A stretch of DNA of 64,000 nucleotides from Noviherbaspirillum sp. Root189 (GTDB lineage Bacteria > Pseudomonadota > Gammaproteobacteria > Burkholderiales > Burkholderiaceae_D). Below are positions 42,521 to 51,238 of this stretch, piece by piece. Under the pieces are notes generated by a model. It made no database searches, was not told the DNA's origin, and worked only from the letters and a program-made list of their open reading frames with translations. Position numbers and translations under genes: made by a program. Where the stretch lies: positions 120,174-184,173 of the forward strand of contig NZ_LMHZ01000034.1 in the NCBI RefSeq assembly GCF_001428545.1, in the 5' to 3' direction. Position 1 is the first letter of the stretch; every line of letters begins with the position of its first letter.

Positions 42521-44521
42521 TCATGGCGATGAACCGAATCGGAAGCAGAGCATCGTAATGTCGTCGCGCTGTGCGTGGCTTCCCTGATATGCCGCCAGGG
42601 TAGATGCAAATGCCTCTCCCTGTTGCGACAAAGGAAGGTTGGCATGCCGGCGCAGCATGTCGATGAAGCGCGCATTGCCAAAACCGAAGCCCTTATCACC
42701 GCCGGCCTGGTCAAGGAAACCATCCGTGGTCAGGTAAAAAGTACGTGATGGCAGCAGTTCGAGCGTCTCGTTCGTGTAGTCGCCGGGGTGACGATCTCCC
42801 AGCGAACGGCGGCCACCCTTGCGTGTCTCGACCGCCTGGCCATCGCTCCAGTAAAGTGCGATCTTCGCGCCGGCAAAGGTCAGCCGCTGCGCGCCGTATT
42901 CAATATAGACCAGGCCGGCATCCATCATGGTCGCGATATCCCGTTGCCTGTTTTCGGTATGCAGCATGGTGCGCATGACATGGTCGGTGCACGCGAGGAT
43001 CCCGGCAGGATTGGCAGCGCCCGCTTCGTCAATTGCCTGGTCGATCGCGGCCCGTGCCAGCATGGTCATGAACGCCCCAGGCACGCCGTGGCCCGCGCAA
43101 TCGACGACACCAAGCAGGCAGCCGCCCTCGACCGCGCGATAAACATAAAAGTCGCCGCCGACCACATCGCGCGGCCGCCACAGGACAAAGTGGTTGTCGC
43201 CGAGGGCGCCGGCGAGTTGGCGATCCGGCAGGATCGCGCGCTGGATCAGGCTGGCATACGAAATCGAATCGCTGATTTTCTTGTGTGCGACGCTCATTTC
43301 ACGGTTCGCATCGACCAGTTCGCGGGTGCGTTCGCGCACGGTGTCTTCCAGTTCGCCGGTATGGCGGCGCACCTTGCCGGCCATCGCGGCGAAAGCGGCG
43401 GTCAGTTCGCCGATCTCATCATTGCTCGCCGGGGGGAGCGCGAGGGAATAATTACCCGCGGCCATTTCCCGTGCGGACTGCGTCAGTTTGACCAGCGGCT
43501 TGAGCACCAGGCGGTTCAGGGCAAACACAAAACCCATCATCGCCACGGCAAGCAGGATGACTACCGCGGCGGCCATCAATTTGAGTACATTGGTATCGAG
43601 CACATCGGCGGCGGCGAGGTCGACCGCGGTCAGCACATGCCAACTGAGTTCCGGGATATAGGCGACTGCGATCAGTTGTTTTTTGCCGTGCAGGCTGGCT
43701 TCAAAGATTTCGGCACTGCCCGGCTGCCTGACCGCGGCATCCAGTGCGGCGCGTGCCGTTTCCGCATCACCTGCTTCAGGCAGCAATCCGAACAGTGATT
43801 TGTCGGCGGCGGCACTGGTGGTGCCGGAATTGAAGGCAATGTGGCGGCTGTCCGGATGGGCCTGGATCGCGCCGTTGACGTCGACGATCAGCGGCGTGAC
43901 GCCGCGCTCGGTCGTGCCGATGAAGTCACGGACGAAGGTCGACAGGTCAAGACCGGTACCGCACAGACCGATCTTGCGCTCTCCGTCAAGCACCAGCGCG
44001 TTGAACCAGATTTTGGTAAGCCCGAGCTTGGGATCAGGATCGACATTGATATTGAATGGCGCCCCGAATTTCATCGTGTTGAAGAACCAGGCATCGCTGG
44101 GATCGCTGGACTGGGCGGTATACCGCGGCATGGTGGCATTAGGCGATGCCCGGTCACTGAAATAGTAATGACTGGACAGGTTTGAAGCGATGAAATACGA
44201 CTTGTCGGCAAAATCTGCGCGGAAGCTTTCCGCTTCTCGCAGAGCCCGGCTCTTTTTTTCAGGATTGTTTTCGTCCAGCAGCCACAGCCGAATTGCTTCC
44301 GAGCGCGCCAGGCGCAGCGACAGGGCAAGCTCGCGCGTGACTGGTGCCAGAATGCGCTCGCGATTGAGCAAGGTGAAATTACGGGTGAATGCCGTGCCGA
44401 GATGGGAGCGGACCGATTCATACACCTGCCAACCGGCGATGCCGGCCAACAGCAGGACGAGAACGCAAGTGGCGAACAGCGCCAGCACGGATTTGCCGCG
44501 AAGCCCCAGCGCAGATCCCAT
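42521..44521 (-). CDS. siaA: SiaA-type PP2C phosphatase with sensor and HAMP domain
   Basis: A 666-aa membrane protein. Two transmembrane helices (near residues 15-35 and 310-332) flank a large periplasmic Cache-like sensor (residues 40-305, with ATMPRYTAQSSDPSDAWFFNTM and FNINVDPDPKLGLTKIWFNA). A HAMP domain (about 335-385) and a SpoIIE/PP2C-type phosphatase (about 430-666, RPRDVVGGDFYVYRAVEGG, GVVDCAGHGVPGAFMTML, RDDITMLCFR) complete it. In the known SiaABCD system it dephosphorylates SiaC when its sensor is triggered. ATG 44521 follows GGGAG by 6 nt; a TTG 15 nt upstream is the only longer option. The ligand of the sensor is unknown. Confidence 0.92.
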   Translation of the reverse strand: MGSALGLRGKSVLALFATCVLVLLLAGIAGWQVYESVRSHLGTAFTRNFTLLNRERILAPVTRELALSLRLARSEAIRLWLLDENNPEKKSRALREAESFRADFADKSYFIASNLSSHYYFSDRASPNATMPRYTAQSSDPSDAWFFNTMKFGAPFNINVDPDPKLGLTKIWFNALVLDGERKIGLCGTGLDLSTFVRDFIGTTERGVTPLIVDVNGAIQAHPDSRHIAFNSGTTSAAADKSLFGLLPEAGDAETARAALDAAVRQPGSAEIFEASLHGKKQLIAVAYIPELSWHVLTAVDLAAADVLDTNVLKLMAAAVVILLAVAMMGFVFALNRLVLKPLVKLTQSAREMAAGNYSLALPPASNDEIGELTAAFAAMAGKVRRHTGELEDTVRERTRELVDANREMSVAHKKISDSISYASLIQRAILPDRQLAGALGDNHFVLWRPRDVVGGDFYVYRAVEGGCLLGVVDCAGHGVPGAFMTMLARAAIDQAIDEAGAANPAGILACTDHVMRTMLHTENRQRDIATMMDAGLVYIEYGAQRLTFAGAKIALYWSDGQAVETRKGGRRSLGDRHPGDYTNETLELLPSRTFYLTTDGFLDQAGGDKGFGFGNARFIDMLRRHANLPLSQQGEAFASTLAAYQGSHAQRDDITMLCFRFGSSP

Positions 44522-44708
44522 GCTTTCTCCCGTCAAAATAATGAATACGGGAAATTCTGACAGTCATTTTGCCGTCCTGCAATGTCAATCCGGCAAATCG
44601 GAGCGACACGTTACCTGAATTGAGCCAAAATTGTCATTATGCTATTGGTGCGGCGCAGAATGTGTATAAGACACATCAGCACAGAGCTGCCTTTTCCCAA
44701 GCGGCATC

Positions 44709-45038
44709 TCAAAGATTGCCGAGCACGCCGAGTTGCCAGCCAAAGAAAATTGCCAGCGCAATCACAATAGTCAGCAACTGCCGGCGCGTTCCCGCGCAGA
44801 TGAGGACGGCGGCAATTGCGGCCACCAGTTGCGGATTGCGCCAGGTGAATTCCAGGTCCTCGCCATGCGGAGCCAGTACCATGGGGACGATGATGGCGGT
44901 CAGAACCGTCACCGGCACAAAGCCAAGCGCCTGCTGTAGCCATGCCGGAAAGACGACCCGTCCGCCAAGTGCGAAGATGGTGGCCTTGATGGCCACGGTG
45001 ATTGCCGCCATGCCGAGGATCATCCAGGTGGCATTCAT
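44709..45038 (-). CDS. azlD: AzlD family branched-chain amino acid exporter subunit
   Basis: A 109-aa protein with three to four hydrophobic segments, beginning MNATWMILGMAAITVAIKATIFALGG and containing VLTAIIVPMVLAP, matching AzlD (BrnE). It pairs with AzlC for export of branched-chain amino acids or analogues. GGAGG lies just upstream and its ATG overlaps the azlC stop. Confidence 0.9.
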   Translation of the reverse strand: MNATWMILGMAAITVAIKATIFALGGRVVFPAWLQQALGFVPVTVLTAIIVPMVLAPHGEDLEFTWRNPQLVAAIAAVLICAGTRRQLLTIVIALAIFFGWQLGVLGNL

Positions 45039-45769
45039 GCAGCCTCCTTGCCGTCGCAGGCGTTTACCGAGCGCGCCTGCCAGCGCAGCAGCGCCATGCC
45101 GACCGCAACGCCAATCAGCACCGCCGACATCAATCCCAGCTTATAGGGCAAATGCCGCAGAATGAAAGCGAAGCCGCCTGCCGCCACTGCCGCCGAAAAG
45201 TGCGGGAGACGGGTCAGTTGCGGCACGACGATGGCAATGAACGTTGCCACCATGGCGAAGTCCAGGCCGAGCGTCTGGAGTTGAGGAAATACCGCGCCAA
45301 ACAGTAAGCCGACTGCGGTCCACACTTGCCAGTTGACATACATCGACAGGCAGGAACCGAGAAAATACCAATGCCCGAGCGGGGCGTTCGGATGCTGTCG
45401 GTAATATCCGTTCATCACGGCAAATGTCTCATCCGTCAGAAAAAAACCAAGCGCCCAGCGCCAGCGTGCCGGCAAGTGCGCAACATACGGAAGCAGCGTG
45501 GCCGCATACAGCATATGGCGCAGGTTGACGATAAAGGTGGTCAGCCAGATGACCAGCATGCCGGTATGGCTGGCCGCCAAGCCGGCCGCGATGAACTGGC
45601 TGGAACCGGCATAGACGCTGAGGGACATCAGCTGGCCTTGCCAGGCAGCCAGCGGTCCGGCCGTGACGAGCGTGCCGAAGATGATGCCGAACGGCGCGGC
45701 ACCGACGAGCATCGGAAGCGTGTCACGGGCGCCGGCGGCGAAACTGGTCAGACGGGTGGGATGCGACAT
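45035..45769 (-). CDS. azlC: AzlC family branched-chain amino acid exporter subunit
   Basis: A 244-aa membrane protein of the AzlC (BrnF) family: five to six hydrophobic segments with GAAPFGIIFGTLVTAGPL, SLSVYAGSSQFIAAGL and TDETFAVMNGYY, typical motifs of the family. With AzlD it forms a branched-chain amino acid efflux pair. AAAGGA precedes the ATG. Its stop overlaps the azlD ATG (4 nt). Confidence 0.92.
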   Translation of the reverse strand: MSHPTRLTSFAAGARDTLPMLVGAAPFGIIFGTLVTAGPLAAWQGQLMSLSVYAGSSQFIAAGLAASHTGMLVIWLTTFIVNLRHMLYAATLLPYVAHLPARWRWALGFFLTDETFAVMNGYYRQHPNAPLGHWYFLGSCLSMYVNWQVWTAVGLLFGAVFPQLQTLGLDFAMVATFIAIVVPQLTRLPHFSAAVAAGGFAFILRHLPYKLGLMSAVLIGVAVGMALLRWQARSVNACDGKEAA

Positions 45770-45815
45770 CAGAAATCCTTTCAGCCCGGCATGATAGTAC
45801 GGCCCTGGCTGTGAT

Positions 45816-45872
45816 GCTTGTACATTCTTGCGACTAGCGACTAGTGACTAGTGACTAGTCACTAGTACAAGC
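45816..45872. repeat. Tandem 7-bp repeat with five CTAG sites inside inverted arms
   Basis: Five heptamers GACTAGC, GACTAGT, GACTAGT, GACTAGT, CACTAGT occupy 45832-45866. The block is framed by GCTTGTAC (45816-45823) and GTACAAGC (45865-45872), exact complements. It lies between azlC and the PNPOx-like gene; that gene's TAG stop is inside the last unit. Confidence 0.9.
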
Positions 45873-46506
45873 TGGTACCTATACGGCCAGGCAACTCGCG
45901 GTCGTATGCCTGGCCGTCGATGCGCGCGGCGGTAACCGCTTCGAGGATCCTGCCTGGACTGGGCACGGCATCCGGTTTGACGTGGCGATCCGGATTCCAC
46001 AGGTCGGCACGCACAATCGCGCGTGAGCACTGGAAAAACACGGTATCGACATCAATCACCAGTGCCAGCTTCGGTACTTTGCCATCAACCGCATGCCGCG
46101 CCAGCAGGACCGGATCGGCATTGATGCGCGCCCGTCCATTGACACGCAAGGTATGCCCGATGCCGGGGATCAGGAACAATAAGGCGACGTGCGGATTGGT
46201 GATCAGGTTGCGCAGACTGTCGATACGATTGTTGCCACGGCGTTCGGGCAGCACCAGGGTCCTTTCATCGAGCACCTCGATAAAACCCGGCGCATCGCCG
46301 CGCGGCGAACAATCCACGCCGTCGGGTCCGGACGTTGCGAGCGCAACAAAGGGCGACGCCTCGATCAGCGCACGGTAATTGGCGTCGATGTAATCAATTT
46401 CCTTGGCACGCGAAGCCTCGCCCACGCTATCGAACAGCGGCTGCAGGGCCTGGATGTCGACGATGTCAAAGCGGCTGTCCGGTTGCCGCAAGGATGGTGT
46501 GGTCAT
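45862..46506 (-). CDS. Pyridoxamine 5'-phosphate oxidase-like flavoprotein
   Basis: A 214-aa protein of the PNPOx/FMN-binding split-barrel fold: NYRALIEASPFVALATSGPDGVDCSPRGDAPGF, LVLPERRGNNRIDSLRNL and TLRVNGRARI. The first two are typical of the PNPOx-like family, including the MSMEG_1061-type group. It is probably an FMN-dependent enzyme of unknown substrate, not the vitamin B6 enzyme. AGGAG precedes ATG 46506; the longer frame to 46680 overlaps the LysR gene and is rejected. The LysR gene lies 100 nt upstream in the same orientation, so they may be cotranscribed. Confidence 0.85.
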   Translation of the reverse strand: MTTPSLRQPDSRFDIVDIQALQPLFDSVGEASRAKEIDYIDANYRALIEASPFVALATSGPDGVDCSPRGDAPGFIEVLDERTLVLPERRGNNRIDSLRNLITNPHVALLFLIPGIGHTLRVNGRARINADPVLLARHAVDGKVPKLALVIDVDTVFFQCSRAIVRADLWNPDRHVKPDAVPSPGRILEAVTAARIDGQAYDRELPGRIGTSLY

Positions 46507-46606
46507 GGGTGCTCCTTTTGCATGGGTCAATTGTTGCACTGCGTACCTGCGCAGCATGCTTGTAGAACCTAACGATGGAACTTGCGAACTTGCTTGGGCG
46601 ACGCGC

Positions 46607-47518
46607 CTACGCGGCGAGTCCCAGTGTACGTACCTCGTGCCGCATGAAAGCCGCGGCTTCGGCATGCAGCCATTGCGCAAATGCGGCGAGATGCGGCGGC
46701 ATGCCGCGGCCTTCGGCGTTCACCAGGTAATACGCAAACGGCGCAGGCGCAATCAATTCGAACACCGGCACCAGTCTGCCGGCGGCGATATCGGCCGATA
46801 CCAGCGCACTGCGGCCGATGGCAATACCCTGCCCTGCGATCGCCGCTCCCAGCATCAGGTTACTGTCGCTGTAGGTCGCGCCATGCACAAACTCTGCGAA
46901 ATCGATGCCGGCGTGCTTGCACCATGCCTGCCATTCCATGTGACAGTCGTCGGTCAATATGCGATAGCGTTTGAGGCTGTTGATGCTCCGCGGCAGACGG
47001 CCTTGGTTAAAATCGGGGCTGCACACGGGGAACAGCCATTCTTCCATCAGTTTTTCCGCCTTGCATCCCTTCCATGTTCCGCGACCATAGCGTATCGCAA
47101 TGTCGGCCTCCGCCCGCACCAGATCCTTGAGGTCGGCAGATGCCTGGATATGCACGGCGACGTCGGGTTGCAGTTTCTGGAATCTGCCCAGGCGCGGCAG
47201 CAGCCAGCGGTTGGCGATAGACTGCAGTGTGGTGATGGTGATCGACGGCGAACGGTTAAGCACGCCGATCTCATTGACCGCATCGCCAAGCTGCTGCAGT
47301 GCCGGCTGGATTCGCTTGAGCAATAGCGCACCTTCCCGGGTCAGCAGCATCTGCCGTCCCTGCCGGCAAAATAAAGGAACGCCAAGCGCATTTTCGAGCG
47401 CACGCATCTGCTGGCTCACCGCGCTATGGGTGACATGGAGTTCGCCGGCGGCTTGTGAATAGTTGAGGTGGCGGGCGGCAGCTTCAAACACATGCAAGGC
47501 TTGGAGGGGTGGGCGCAT
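46607..47518 (-). CDS. LysR-family regulator, GcvA-like
   Basis: A 303-aa LysR regulator of the GcvA type: FEAAARHLNYSQAAGELHVTHSAVSQQMRALENALG is the helix-turn-helix, followed by an effector domain with a QGIAIGRSALV motif common in GcvA-like regulators. It is divergent from an EamA transporter gene across about 195 bp, which includes a strong candidate operator (47526-47542) right next to its own start. This suggests autoregulation and control of the transporter. The effector is unknown. Confidence 0.9.
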   Translation of the reverse strand: MRPPLQALHVFEAAARHLNYSQAAGELHVTHSAVSQQMRALENALGVPLFCRQGRQMLLTREGALLLKRIQPALQQLGDAVNEIGVLNRSPSITITTLQSIANRWLLPRLGRFQKLQPDVAVHIQASADLKDLVRAEADIAIRYGRGTWKGCKAEKLMEEWLFPVCSPDFNQGRLPRSINSLKRYRILTDDCHMEWQAWCKHAGIDFAEFVHGATYSDSNLMLGAAIAGQGIAIGRSALVSADIAAGRLVPVFELIAPAPFAYYLVNAEGRGMPPHLAAFAQWLHAEAAAFMRHEVRTLGLAA

Positions 47519-47525
47519 TGCTTGT

Positions 47526-47542
47526 TGTTAGTTTTTCTAACA
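47526..47542. promoter_or_regulatory. Candidate LysR operator
   Basis: TGTTAGTTTTTCTAACA is a perfect 6-bp inverted repeat with a 5-nt spacer, containing the T-N11-A LysR signature (TTAGTTTTTCTAA). It ends 8 nt upstream of the LysR ATG in the lysR/EamA divergent region. Confidence 0.55.
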
Positions 47543-47713
47543 GTTGATGTCAATAAATGTCGTTAGCGATCCGGCACTGCGGGCTCTACAATTGTCGTAC
47601 TTTACTGCATTTCCGATCAATGTTGTAAGGCCAGCGAAAGCAGGTAAGGCAGGCCGTTCACAACCGGTCCCCATTCGATTTATCCAACCCATTATTCCGG
47701 AAAGCCCATCCCG

Positions 47714-48604
47714 ATGTCCACTGCAAACATGTTGAGGCTGCTCCTCTTAGGCGCGATCTGGGGAACCAGCTTCATGCTGATGCGCATCGCGTCGCCGGTG
47801 CTCGGTCCCTTGCTGACCACGTTCATCCGTGCCCTGCTCGGCGGCGTGGCGTTATATGCGTTTGCACGGTCGCGCGGCATCGATTTCGGCTGGCGAAAAA
47901 ATGCGCGCACCTACCTGATCATCGGCTTGTTCAATACCGCCATTCCGTTTGCGTTGTTTGCCTGGTCGGCGTTACACATCCCGTCCGCATATATGGCGAC
48001 CATGAATTCGCTGGCGCCTATCTTTACCGGCGTCTTCGGCTTCCTGCTGCTGTCCGAAAAGATGACGCCGTCACGGATGGCGGCCTGCTTCCTCGGCCTG
48101 TTCGGTGTTGCCGTGCTGGTGCGCGTCGGCCCGACCGAAGTGACGCTCAGCACGGTACTCGGTGTACTCGCCGGCATGGGCGCCGCCGTCTGCTATGGCT
48201 ATGCCGCTACCTATACCCGCATGAAGGCGTCCGGCCTGCCATCGCTGGCGACCGCAACCGGTAGCCAGGCGACCTCATCGCTGGTCCTGCTGCCATTTGC
48301 TTTGCCGGGCATGCCGCACGCAGCCGTCAGCATGACCTGGACCGTGGCGATATCCGTCATCTTTCTGGGAGTGATCTGTACGGGGCTAGCCTATGCCCTG
48401 TTCTTTCACCTGATCGCTACCGAGGGTGCGAGCAAGGCGATCACCGTGACCTTCCTGGTGCCGGCGACCGCGTCGATCTGGGCATGGCTGTTCCTGGGCG
48501 AACCGGTGACCATGGGCACGGTCGCGGGCATTGCTATCGTGTTGTGCGCAACGGCATTGGCATTAGGCGTGTTCAGCAAATGGCGCAGCCTGCTGCGCGC
48601 ATGA
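47714..48604 (+). CDS. EamA (DMT superfamily) transporter
   Basis: A 296-aa membrane protein with ten predicted helices in two EamA repeats, starting LLLLGAIWGTSFMLMRIASPVLGPLLTTFIRALLGG, with MATMNSLAPIFTGVFGFLLLSE in repeat one and FLVPATASIWAWLFLGEPVTMG in repeat two. It is a drug/metabolite exporter of unknown substrate. It is divergent from a GcvA-like regulator, which probably controls it. The start has only a weak site (GGAAAGCCC). Confidence 0.9.
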   Translation: MSTANMLRLLLLGAIWGTSFMLMRIASPVLGPLLTTFIRALLGGVALYAFARSRGIDFGWRKNARTYLIIGLFNTAIPFALFAWSALHIPSAYMATMNSLAPIFTGVFGFLLLSEKMTPSRMAACFLGLFGVAVLVRVGPTEVTLSTVLGVLAGMGAAVCYGYAATYTRMKASGLPSLATATGSQATSSLVLLPFALPGMPHAAVSMTWTVAISVIFLGVICTGLAYALFFHLIATEGASKAITVTFLVPATASIWAWLFLGEPVTMGTVAGIAIVLCATALALGVFSKWRSLLRA

Positions 48605-49099
48605 GCAATCAGGCACCACCACCTGCGATAGCCGCCCTGCTTATGTTGTCATTCTGGCGGAATTAAAACAGCGCAGAAAAGATCCGGAAAGGCTGAAAAA
48701 GCTAAAGGCAGTCAATATGGCAAAGCGAATGGCTTCGCCGCGAAAAAGGGAGTGGAGACTGTTGGTCTCCACCCCAAAACCCCAGGAGACACTGAGGAGA
48801 GACTGCATTGGCTGTACGTACCCAGGGAGGAAAACGTACAACGTATGCTGATTGCCCTTGTGTGACGGGATCCGCCGTCACGCACTGCAATGTAGCAGTC
48901 CTCAGGCCGGATAAAATCTTGAAAGTTGGCCGGTCTTTCTAAGAAGATTCAGTGTCGCTTTTGCATGCCGGAAAGCGCCTTACACACGATGGAGCCCGTC
49001 CTGCAAGGGGCGCAGGCCGGTCGGCGACACATCACTCGGCTAAAACGGCGCACTGAAAATTGGGACCCGGACGCAAAAATATGACCGCAGACGCGGTCG
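48605..49099. other. Intergenic region with candidate small RNA
   Basis: About 500 bases. The middle holds the hairpin series at 48743-48900 (see the ncRNA entry). Elsewhere I see no gene; short open frames here have no ribosome site. Confidence 0.6.
48743..48900 (-). ncRNA. Candidate trans-acting small RNA with C-rich loop
   Basis: Read on the minus strand, this stretch shows consecutive hairpins: a short stem ACTGC/GCAGT (within 48883-48899), GTGACGG (48881-48875)/CCGTCAC (48868-48862), TGTACGT (48840-48834)/ACGTACA (48819-48813) with a loop containing TTTCCTCCCTGG, and a final perfect stem GTGGAGAC (48772-48765)/GTCTCCAC (48759-48752) followed by tccc and five T (48747-48743). The CCTCC in the loop is complementary to Shine-Dalgarno sequences. 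No matching protein is seen. The promoter is not identified, so the 5' end is approximate. Confidence 0.4.
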
Positions 49100-49702
49100 T
49101 CAGCGATTGCCTTCAGCGGCCGGCGGTGTGCCCGGCCCCTGTCCGACACCCGGCATCGGCAGGGGATCCTGCAGCGCCTTTTTCCGGGCTTCCGCTTCTG
49201 CTTCCATGGTGAAGACCGAGGAGCACGCGGCCTTGAGTTCCTGTTCGAACATCGGTGCAAACAGGGTTTTCTTTTTGGACTTGCTCAGACGTGCGGACGG
49301 AGGCAGCAGGTAGTCGCCGCTCGGCGCTTCCTGCCTGAGCCATTGCAAGCTGGCGCCGGTCTTTTTGATTTCGGCGCGAACACGTATCGGCGCGCGACCA
49401 CTGATCGCAATCACGTTCGCCACATCCTCCGTGATTTCACCGTTGATCGATGGCGCGGCGCCTTCATCGGTACGCTCCGCCCCGGCGGTCGAAAAGGAAT
49501 GCGCACCGCACAAGCGCTTGCCCTGCTGATGCAGTTCCAGCACAAAACTGGAACACTGCCCGAAGTCCCGCTGTACGCCCGGAGGACAGATGGCTCCTAC
49601 CCAGGCGCCGCTGAAATCGGCGCTGTCGGCAGCCGCAATCGGACTCTGCACAGCAAGCGCCAACATTGTTAACAGCGTCAACGGCGTCAACGAACGGGTC
49701 AT
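49100..49702 (-). CDS. Exported protein of unknown function
   Basis: A 200-aa protein with a signal peptide (MTRSLTPLTLLTMLALAVQSPIAAA, cleavage about residue 25). The mature part starts DSADFSGAWVGAICPPGVQRDFGQCSSFVLELHQQGKRLCGAHSFS, with several Cys residues suggesting disulfides in the periplasm, and ends in a Pro/Gly-rich tail. The FSGAWVGAICPPG opening is seen in small secreted Burkholderiales proteins. I do not recognise a family. It stands alone between unrelated genes. Confidence 0.7.
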   Translation of the reverse strand: MTRSLTPLTLLTMLALAVQSPIAAADSADFSGAWVGAICPPGVQRDFGQCSSFVLELHQQGKRLCGAHSFSTAGAERTDEGAAPSINGEITEDVANVIAISGRAPIRVRAEIKKTGASLQWLRQEAPSGDYLLPPSARLSKSKKKTLFAPMFEQELKAACSSVFTMEAEAEARKKALQDPLPMPGVGQGPGTPPAAEGNR

Positions 49703-49817
49703 GGCGAAACTCTCAGGAAAATGGGCGTGATCACAGGTTTACCAGAATCAGCGCATGCCTTGCTTGAAGTTGCGCAACGCCGGCCGGAATGCCGTTCTGC
49801 GCACATCAAACCATCCG

Positions 49818-50708
49818 TTACAAAGACAGATTGGCCTTCAGATACTCGAATAGCAACTTGACCCGGTGCAGATGACGCACATCCGGATGGGCCAGCATCC
49901 AGAGATCGGTTTCGAGTTCAGCGAGCGGACCATCGACCATGCCGACCTGCGGGTTGTCTTTCAGCAGGAATAACGGCGCGACACCCGCGCCCATTCCCCA
50001 GACTACGCTACCGGCCACTGACAGCACGCTATTGCATCGGAAGCGCGGTACGACGCGCGGCAATCGCTGCCGCCGCCATTTCTGCGATGGGTGTTCCGCC
50101 AGCGACTCGTCCAGCGCTATCCATTCCATCTGTTCCAGCGTCGGCGCCTGTTCGAAGCGCTGCAGGTAAGTTTTGGCGGCAAACACCGCCGACTGCAGCG
50201 TGCCCAGCTTGCTCCCGACCAGATAGTCGGGCGGCTTGCGGGTGGCACGAATAGCGACATCGGCATCGCGCTGGCTGAGGTTGGCGATGGCATTGCTGGT
50301 AATGAGTTCCAGATCGATTTTCGGATAGGCGCTGGTGAACCCGGGCAGCACCGGCAACAGCAATCCGTTGAGGATGGTGTCGGTGGTCGTGATGCGCAAC
50401 ACCCCGGAAGGCTCGCTGCCGCTCTTGAAGGCCGCCACACGCGCTTCCTGCAATTGCGATTCGATGCGTTCGGCATAGCCGGCAAGTTCACGCCCGAGTT
50501 CGGTCGGCAGATAGCCTTGCCGACCGCGTTCGAACAGCAACTCGCCAAGATCCTTTTCCAGCCGCTTGATGGAGCGGAAGACGGTCGATGTGTCGACCTT
50601 CATGCGTTCCGCCGCGCCGCCAAGCGTGCGGCCACGTATCAGCGCGAGCAGCAATTCCAGATCTGTTAGTGACAGATTCGATTGCATTTTTGCATAGGGA
50701 GATTTCAT
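49818..50708 (-). CDS. LysR-family regulator (divergent to second DoxX)
   Basis: A 296-aa LysR regulator: LELLLALIRGRTLGGAAERMKVDTSTVFRSIKRLEKDLG forms the helix-turn-helix; the effector domain has VLRITTTDTILNGLLLPVLPGF. It is divergent, 74 bp away, from doxX and two glutathione transferase genes, its likely targets. This repeats the arrangement at 19595-21966 although the two regulators are not close in sequence. The start could also be the ATG at 50687; neither has a clear ribosome site. Confidence 0.9.
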   Translation of the reverse strand: MKSPYAKMQSNLSLTDLELLLALIRGRTLGGAAERMKVDTSTVFRSIKRLEKDLGELLFERGRQGYLPTELGRELAGYAERIESQLQEARVAAFKSGSEPSGVLRITTTDTILNGLLLPVLPGFTSAYPKIDLELITSNAIANLSQRDADVAIRATRKPPDYLVGSKLGTLQSAVFAAKTYLQRFEQAPTLEQMEWIALDESLAEHPSQKWRRQRLPRVVPRFRCNSVLSVAGSVVWGMGAGVAPLFLLKDNPQVGMVDGPLAELETDLWMLAHPDVRHLHRVKLLFEYLKANLSL

Positions 50709-50782
50709 GGATGCCTATTTTCATTGGATTGGCGCAAACGTACATTAGCACCACACCAACCCGATTTGAAAGGAGTTTCACC

Positions 50783-51208
50783 ATGATCGATCAAACGCTG
50801 TCGCCCTACGCTGCAGCCCTGCTGCGCGTGTCGCTCGGCACGATGTGGATCACGCATGCATTGCTCAAGCTGCTGGTATTCACCCTCACCGGATTCGAAG
50901 CTTTCCTCGCCAGCCACGGTATGCCGACCTTTATCGCCGGCCCCGTGGTAGTGCTGGAAATTGTCGGCGGCGCGCTGATCCTGCTCGGCTATCACGGTCG
51001 TGTCGTGTCCTTGCTGTTGCTGCCGGTTCTTGCCGGTGCCACGGCGGTACATATCGGCAACGGCTGGGTATTCAGCAATGCCAATGGCGGCTGGGAATAT
51101 CCGTTGTTCCTGATCGCCATGTCGGTGGTGCACGCGCTGCTGGGTGACGGCGCATTTGCATTGAAGTCCGCCAACCCTGCCCTGCCCGTTCGTTTGAAAA
51201 CCGCCTGA
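50783..51208 (+). CDS. DoxX family membrane protein (paralogue)
   Basis: A 141-aa four-helix membrane protein paralogous to the one at 20664: LLRVSLGTMWITHALLKLLVFTLTGFEAFLASHGMP and HIGNGWVFSNANGGWEYPLFLIAM align with the other copy. Expected role is a membrane redox partner, perhaps for quinone- or thiol-linked detoxification; this is inference. AAAGGAG precedes the ATG. The glutathione transferase gene follows 30 nt later and a second one after it, so this is likely a three-gene operon. Confidence 0.88.
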   Translation: MIDQTLSPYAAALLRVSLGTMWITHALLKLLVFTLTGFEAFLASHGMPTFIAGPVVVLEIVGGALILLGYHGRVVSLLLLPVLAGATAVHIGNGWVFSNANGGWEYPLFLIAMSVVHALLGDGAFALKSANPALPVRLKTA

Positions 51209-51238
51209 TTGATTTAACCCACCCTGAAAGGAAGCACC

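Noticed and set aside
42788-43798. 336-residue plus-strand open frame
   Set aside because: It lies antisense to siaA, which has a clear HAMP and PP2C architecture.
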